In this document: positions 5,617 to 8,069 of the stretch, in pieces
Layout of the letters: every line of letters starts with the position of its first letter
Position numbering within the stretch: the first letter of the stretch is position 1
Source of the DNA: Dehalococcoidales bacterium
GTDB taxonomy: Bacteria; Chloroflexota; Dehalococcoidia; Dehalococcoidales; UBA3254
Direction of reading: 5' to 3'
NCBI GenBank assembly: GCA_028718465.1
Contig: JAQULX010000111.1
Location: 1-8,069 of the forward strand
Length of the DNA: 8,069 nt
The notes under the pieces: generated by a model
Database searches by the model: none
What the model saw: the letters and a program-made list of their open reading frames with translations, nothing else
Told to the model about the DNA's origin: nothing
Translations under genes and position numbers: made by a program

Positions 5617-6630
5617 ATGCGTTTGGAGATCATGGGACAGACCGACGCCGGCGTCTGGGATGATCTGGTCCAAAAATCTGTAAATGGCAGCTTGTATCAT
5701 ACCTGGAAATGGCTCAACATCCTGGAAAAGCATTCGGATACCAGGTTGTTCCCTCTGGTGTTTTTTGATACCAGAGAGAATAAACCCTTCGGCGCGGTCC
5801 CTCTTTTCTACCGGGAAAAATTGGGCATGAGAATGGTTTTCTCTCCTCCTCCCGGAAGTTCGGTCAGGCTGGGACCGGTCTTGATGGATAAAGGCTACAA
5901 GCAGCACAAGTTCGAACTGGCTTATCTGGATTTTCAGGAGCATGTCGAAAGTTTTATCAAGAATCTGAAATCTAACTATACCCTGATTACTACCAATCCG
6001 GGACTGTCCGACATCCGGCCATTCTCCTGGGCTGGTTACCAGGTCTCGCCCTTATACACCTATAAACTTGATCTGGAGCAGGGAGAAGAGACTCTCTGGA
6101 AAAACTTAAGCAGCTCACTCAGATGGGAAATCAAGCAAGCTCAAAAAAATGGCCTCAGCACTATCGAATGCCGGGACAACACCGGTATAAATTACATTCA
6201 TGATTCATTACACAGGCGTTATCAGGACCAGCGTTTAAATCTCAATGACCGTAAAGATTACCTCCTGGACCTGTTTAAAGCATTCAGCCCTTCCGCTTTA
6301 AAGGTCTGTCTTGCCATGCGCGACGATAAAATCGTGAATGCTACAATGTATATTCTGTATAAAAATACAGTTACCGGCCTGATCGGAGGGGCGCGAAACA
6401 TGTCTCATGATCTGGAAGCCTCGCATTACCTCGATTGGGAAGTCATTACTCATGCGATCCGTAACGGTTACAAATGGTACGAAGAATTCGGCGCCAATAC
6501 CCGTCATTTGTGCAATTCCAAATCAAAATATAACCCCAAACCAGTGCTCTATTATCAAATACGGAAATCCGGCCTGCTCGGCGCCTGGGCGGAAAAAGGA
6601 TACAGGCTGCTAAAAAGAAAAATAATCTAA
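5617..6630 (+). CDS. FemAB/GNAT-like acyl or aminoacyl transferase
   Basis: The 337-residue protein resembles the FemAB-like branch of the GNAT superfamily, which carries two tandem acetyltransferase-type folds. Classical members (FemX/FemA/FemB) add amino acids from aminoacyl-tRNA to peptidoglycan precursors; many relatives sit in polysaccharide clusters with unproven acyl-transfer roles. Seen in sequence: an N-terminal SLYHTWKWLNIL, the usual opening of this family; KPFGAVPLFYRE; SLRWEIKQAQKNGLS around 169-183, corresponding to the basic RxxI(R/K)xAxxxG helix; HRRYQDQRLN; and in the second fold VCLAMRDDKIVNATMYI, GGARN, and HYLDWEVITHAIRNGYKWYEEFGAN. There is no signal peptide or transmembrane segment, so it is probably cytoplasmic. 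The gene starts 28 nt after the deacetylase stop and ends 21 nt before the membrane-protein gene, suggesting one transcript. The pairing hints that it modifies an amine exposed by the deacetylase, but donor and acceptor cannot be read from the sequence. Confidence 0.82.
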   Translation: MRLEIMGQTDAGVWDDLVQKSVNGSLYHTWKWLNILEKHSDTRLFPLVFFDTRENKPFGAVPLFYREKLGMRMVFSPPPGSSVRLGPVLMDKGYKQHKFELAYLDFQEHVESFIKNLKSNYTLITTNPGLSDIRPFSWAGYQVSPLYTYKLDLEQGEETLWKNLSSSLRWEIKQAQKNGLSTIECRDNTGINYIHDSLHRRYQDQRLNLNDRKDYLLDLFKAFSPSALKVCLAMRDDKIVNATMYILYKNTVTGLIGGARNMSHDLEASHYLDWEVITHAIRNGYKWYEEFGANTRHLCNSKSKYNPKPVLYYQIRKSGLLGAWAEKGYRLLKRKII

Positions 6631-6651
6631 ATATATTACAAGAGGTCCAAT

Positions 6652-8069
6652 ATGGAAATGGAGATCCCGACCAGCAAAAAAACCAGTGATTTGTTTCCCT
6701 ATTTTCTACTGCTGTTGGCGGCTCTGGGGATCGGCGTTACACTTTTATTAAAGCGGACAGACCTTACCTACGCCAGCCTGACGATAGTGATACCGATGGT
6801 ACTGGCTGCCCTGGTTTTAATAATAAACCGGCGCGCCGGGAGCGCCGCTGCGGCGCTGCCGGCTGCCGAAAGGATTCTTTTTCCTCACCTGTTCCTGATC
6901 AACTGCCTTATTTTTATAATCAGCCTGATCACCCTGGTGATATTTCCGACCAGGCCTTTGATTTATTTCATTCTCATGTCGGTCTTTTCCGGTCTTATTT
7001 TGCTGCAAATATTGTCCCGGAGGCCGGACTGGACGAATGGGGTGATCCTGTGTGAGATTGTATTTTTGTCCCTGAACCTGCTGTGGGGAGTGACGCTGAA
7101 ATATCCGCTGTATTTCCTGGACACCGATTCCATGGGGCACCTGCAATTAATCAGGAGCATTGTTGATACCGCACATGTAGAATCTTACTTGATTACTTAC
7201 CAGTACTATCCCCTGTATCACATATTTACCGCCATGGGGATCGAGATCACGGATATGCCTGCCAGGACTGCCCTGTTCGTGCTGATGGGGCTAGCCTGGC
7301 AAACGGGAATAATTTTTGCCTACTTGATTTTCAGAGATTTAACGAATTCAGGCAGACTGGCTCTGATTGCCTGTCTGATATTCGCCTCCAGTTCTCAAAT
7401 CATATTTTACGGAAGCTATTCCATAGCCAGGTCTCTGGCATTTGTCTTTCTGATGTGCTGGCTTTATCTAATATTCGGCAAAGCGACCAAAGACGGGAGG
7501 TACTTCTTTCTATCGCTTATCGCCATGACGGCAATGATAGTAACTCATCATATAAATGTTTTACTGGTGTTGCCGATACTGCTCCTGGTCTATTTATGCC
7601 AGGTGATTTTTAAAAGATACCGTCCGGCGACGCTTGTTCAACCCCTATTCATTTTTCTGGTAATGATAGCTAGCCTTTCCTACCTGATGTGGGTCGCAAC
7701 TGATATGACCGGCTCGATTCTGCCCGGCACCATCCGCAGTCTAATAGTAACCGAAACTTCCCTGGCAGAAGATTATACCAGCGGATATGGTCTTTCCGTG
7801 ATAGTAGGCGCCCTCTACCATTCATTTGTGCTGCTGCTGTGTCTTCTGGGCATGAAAATATTTTTGAATTCAAGCCACCCGTCAGATTTCCAAAAAAGAG
7901 CGGGCATTTTTGCCTTTGCGGCATTTCCACTCCTGATATTTTACATACCGGGAATAATCTACATACTCCCGCTGTCGGAGGTGGTCTTCGCTCAAAGATT
8001 GCAGTTGATAGTCACTCCTTTTATCGCTTTCTTAACAGCTTTCGGCATTGTTTATCTGGTGAGATGGAG
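6652..8069 (+). CDS. Polytopic membrane protein, GT-C glycosyltransferase-like (partial, C-terminus beyond window)
   Basis: The frame is open from ATG 6652 to the right edge (472 residues visible). GAGG at 6642-6645 gives a normal ribosome-binding site; ATG 6658 is a close alternative start. About 13 hydrophobic segments can be picked out by eye (roughly 14-34, 41-60, 77-99, 103-122, 129-149, 204-225, 232-252, 255-275, 283-298, 302-320, 327-345, 378-400, 415-440). After the fifth comes DTDSMGHLQL with Asp157 and Asp159, followed by YYPLYHIF near 183-190. An acidic D-x-D in an early non-membrane loop followed by PxxH is the layout of GT-C enzymes that use polyprenyl-phosphate sugars. A THHIN motif lies at 298-302. 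The four extra N-terminal segments before the acidic loop are unusual compared with PMT/ArnT-type enzymes. A Wzy-like polymerase or flippase-type protein is a possible alternative. Its place after the FemAB-like gene fits a late membrane step in the pathway. Confidence 0.72.
   Translation, partial: MEMEIPTSKKTSDLFPYFLLLLAALGIGVTLLLKRTDLTYASLTIVIPMVLAALVLIINRRAGSAAAALPAAERILFPHLFLINCLIFIISLITLVIFPTRPLIYFILMSVFSGLILLQILSRRPDWTNGVILCEIVFLSLNLLWGVTLKYPLYFLDTDSMGHLQLIRSIVDTAHVESYLITYQYYPLYHIFTAMGIEITDMPARTALFVLMGLAWQTGIIFAYLIFRDLTNSGRLALIACLIFASSSQIIFYGSYSIARSLAFVFLMCWLYLIFGKATKDGRYFFLSLIAMTAMIVTHHINVLLVLPILLLVYLCQVIFKRYRPATLVQPLFIFLVMIASLSYLMWVATDMTGSILPGTIRSLIVTETSLAEDYTSGYGLSVIVGALYHSFVLLLCLLGMKIFLNSSHPSDFQKRAGIFAFAAFPLLIFYIPGIIYILPLSEVVFAQRLQLIVTPFIAFLTAFGIVYLVRW
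6828..6863 (+). repeat. GC-rich palindrome cluster inside the membrane-protein gene
   Basis: A perfect 12-bp palindrome, CCGGCGCGCCGG (6828-6839), runs into a long inverted repeat: GCCGG (6835-6839) and AGCGCCG (6841-6847) pair with CGGCGCT (6851-6857) and CCGGC (6859-6863) around a CTG loop, with one G-G mismatch. The stretch encodes the loop between the second and third hydrophobic segments (RRAGSAAAALPAAER) and is far more GC-rich than its surroundings. A T-run follows about 10 nt later, too far for a classical terminator. Confidence 0.6.

Noticed and set aside
5527..5943. Minus-strand ORF of 138 codons across the deacetylase/FemAB boundary
   Set aside because: It overlaps two convincing plus-strand genes and their ribosome-binding site, and its translation shows no recognisable motif.
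4077..6630. PEP-CTERM/exosortase-type locus, suggested by a deacetylase next to a FemAB-like gene
   Set aside because: No exosortase, PEP-CTERM substrate or chain-length protein is visible, and the deacetylase belongs to the LTHDVD-type group rather than the exosortase-linked one.

Overview
This window is part of a surface-polysaccharide or glycoconjugate biosynthesis locus. All recognisable genes are on the + strand. From left to right they are: the C-terminal end of one nucleotide-sugar dehydrogenase; a complete second nucleotide-sugar dehydrogenase (UDP-GlcNAc 6-dehydrogenase, WbpA-like); a family 2 glycosyltransferase of the dolichol-phosphate-mannose-synthase type; a DUF354 protein with a GT-B-like layout; a CE4-type polysaccharide deacetylase; a FemAB/GNAT-like transferase; and the first 472 residues of a polytopic membrane protein that resembles GT-C glycosyltransferases and runs off the right edge. 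No tRNA, rRNA, CRISPR array, transposase or phage gene was seen.

The organism cannot be named from the sequence. Base composition is close to balanced, clear Shine-Dalgarno sites precede most genes, one likely start is TTG, and genes are packed with short spacers. This fits an anaerobic bacterium (a Clostridia or Chloroflexi-like lineage is a guess). DUF354 proteins and this style of GT-C membrane protein are also common in archaea, so an archaeal host is not excluded. The tetramer CCGG is strikingly frequent throughout.

Layout: positions 1-1815 are one uninterrupted reading frame containing parts of two dehydrogenases. The junction (about 280-453) looks like a former intergenic spacer with a hairpin and a Shine-Dalgarno site, but it has no in-frame stop. 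An 88-nt gap with a strong but oddly placed Shine-Dalgarno site precedes the GT2 gene, which overlaps the DUF354 gene by one base (TAATG). A 314-nt gap (3763-4076) follows, the only sizeable one, and may separate two transcription units. Deacetylase, FemAB-like gene and membrane protein then follow with spacers of 28 and 21 nt, which suggests co-transcription.

Inferred joint role: the dehydrogenases supply UDP-amino-uronic acids. The GT2 and DUF354 proteins would load or extend sugars on a carrier. The deacetylase and FemAB-like protein would tailor the glycan (amine exposure, then acyl or aminoacyl transfer). The GT-C-like protein would act at the membrane on a lipid-linked sugar. These roles come from family membership; the specific sugars and the order of steps are not visible in the sequence.
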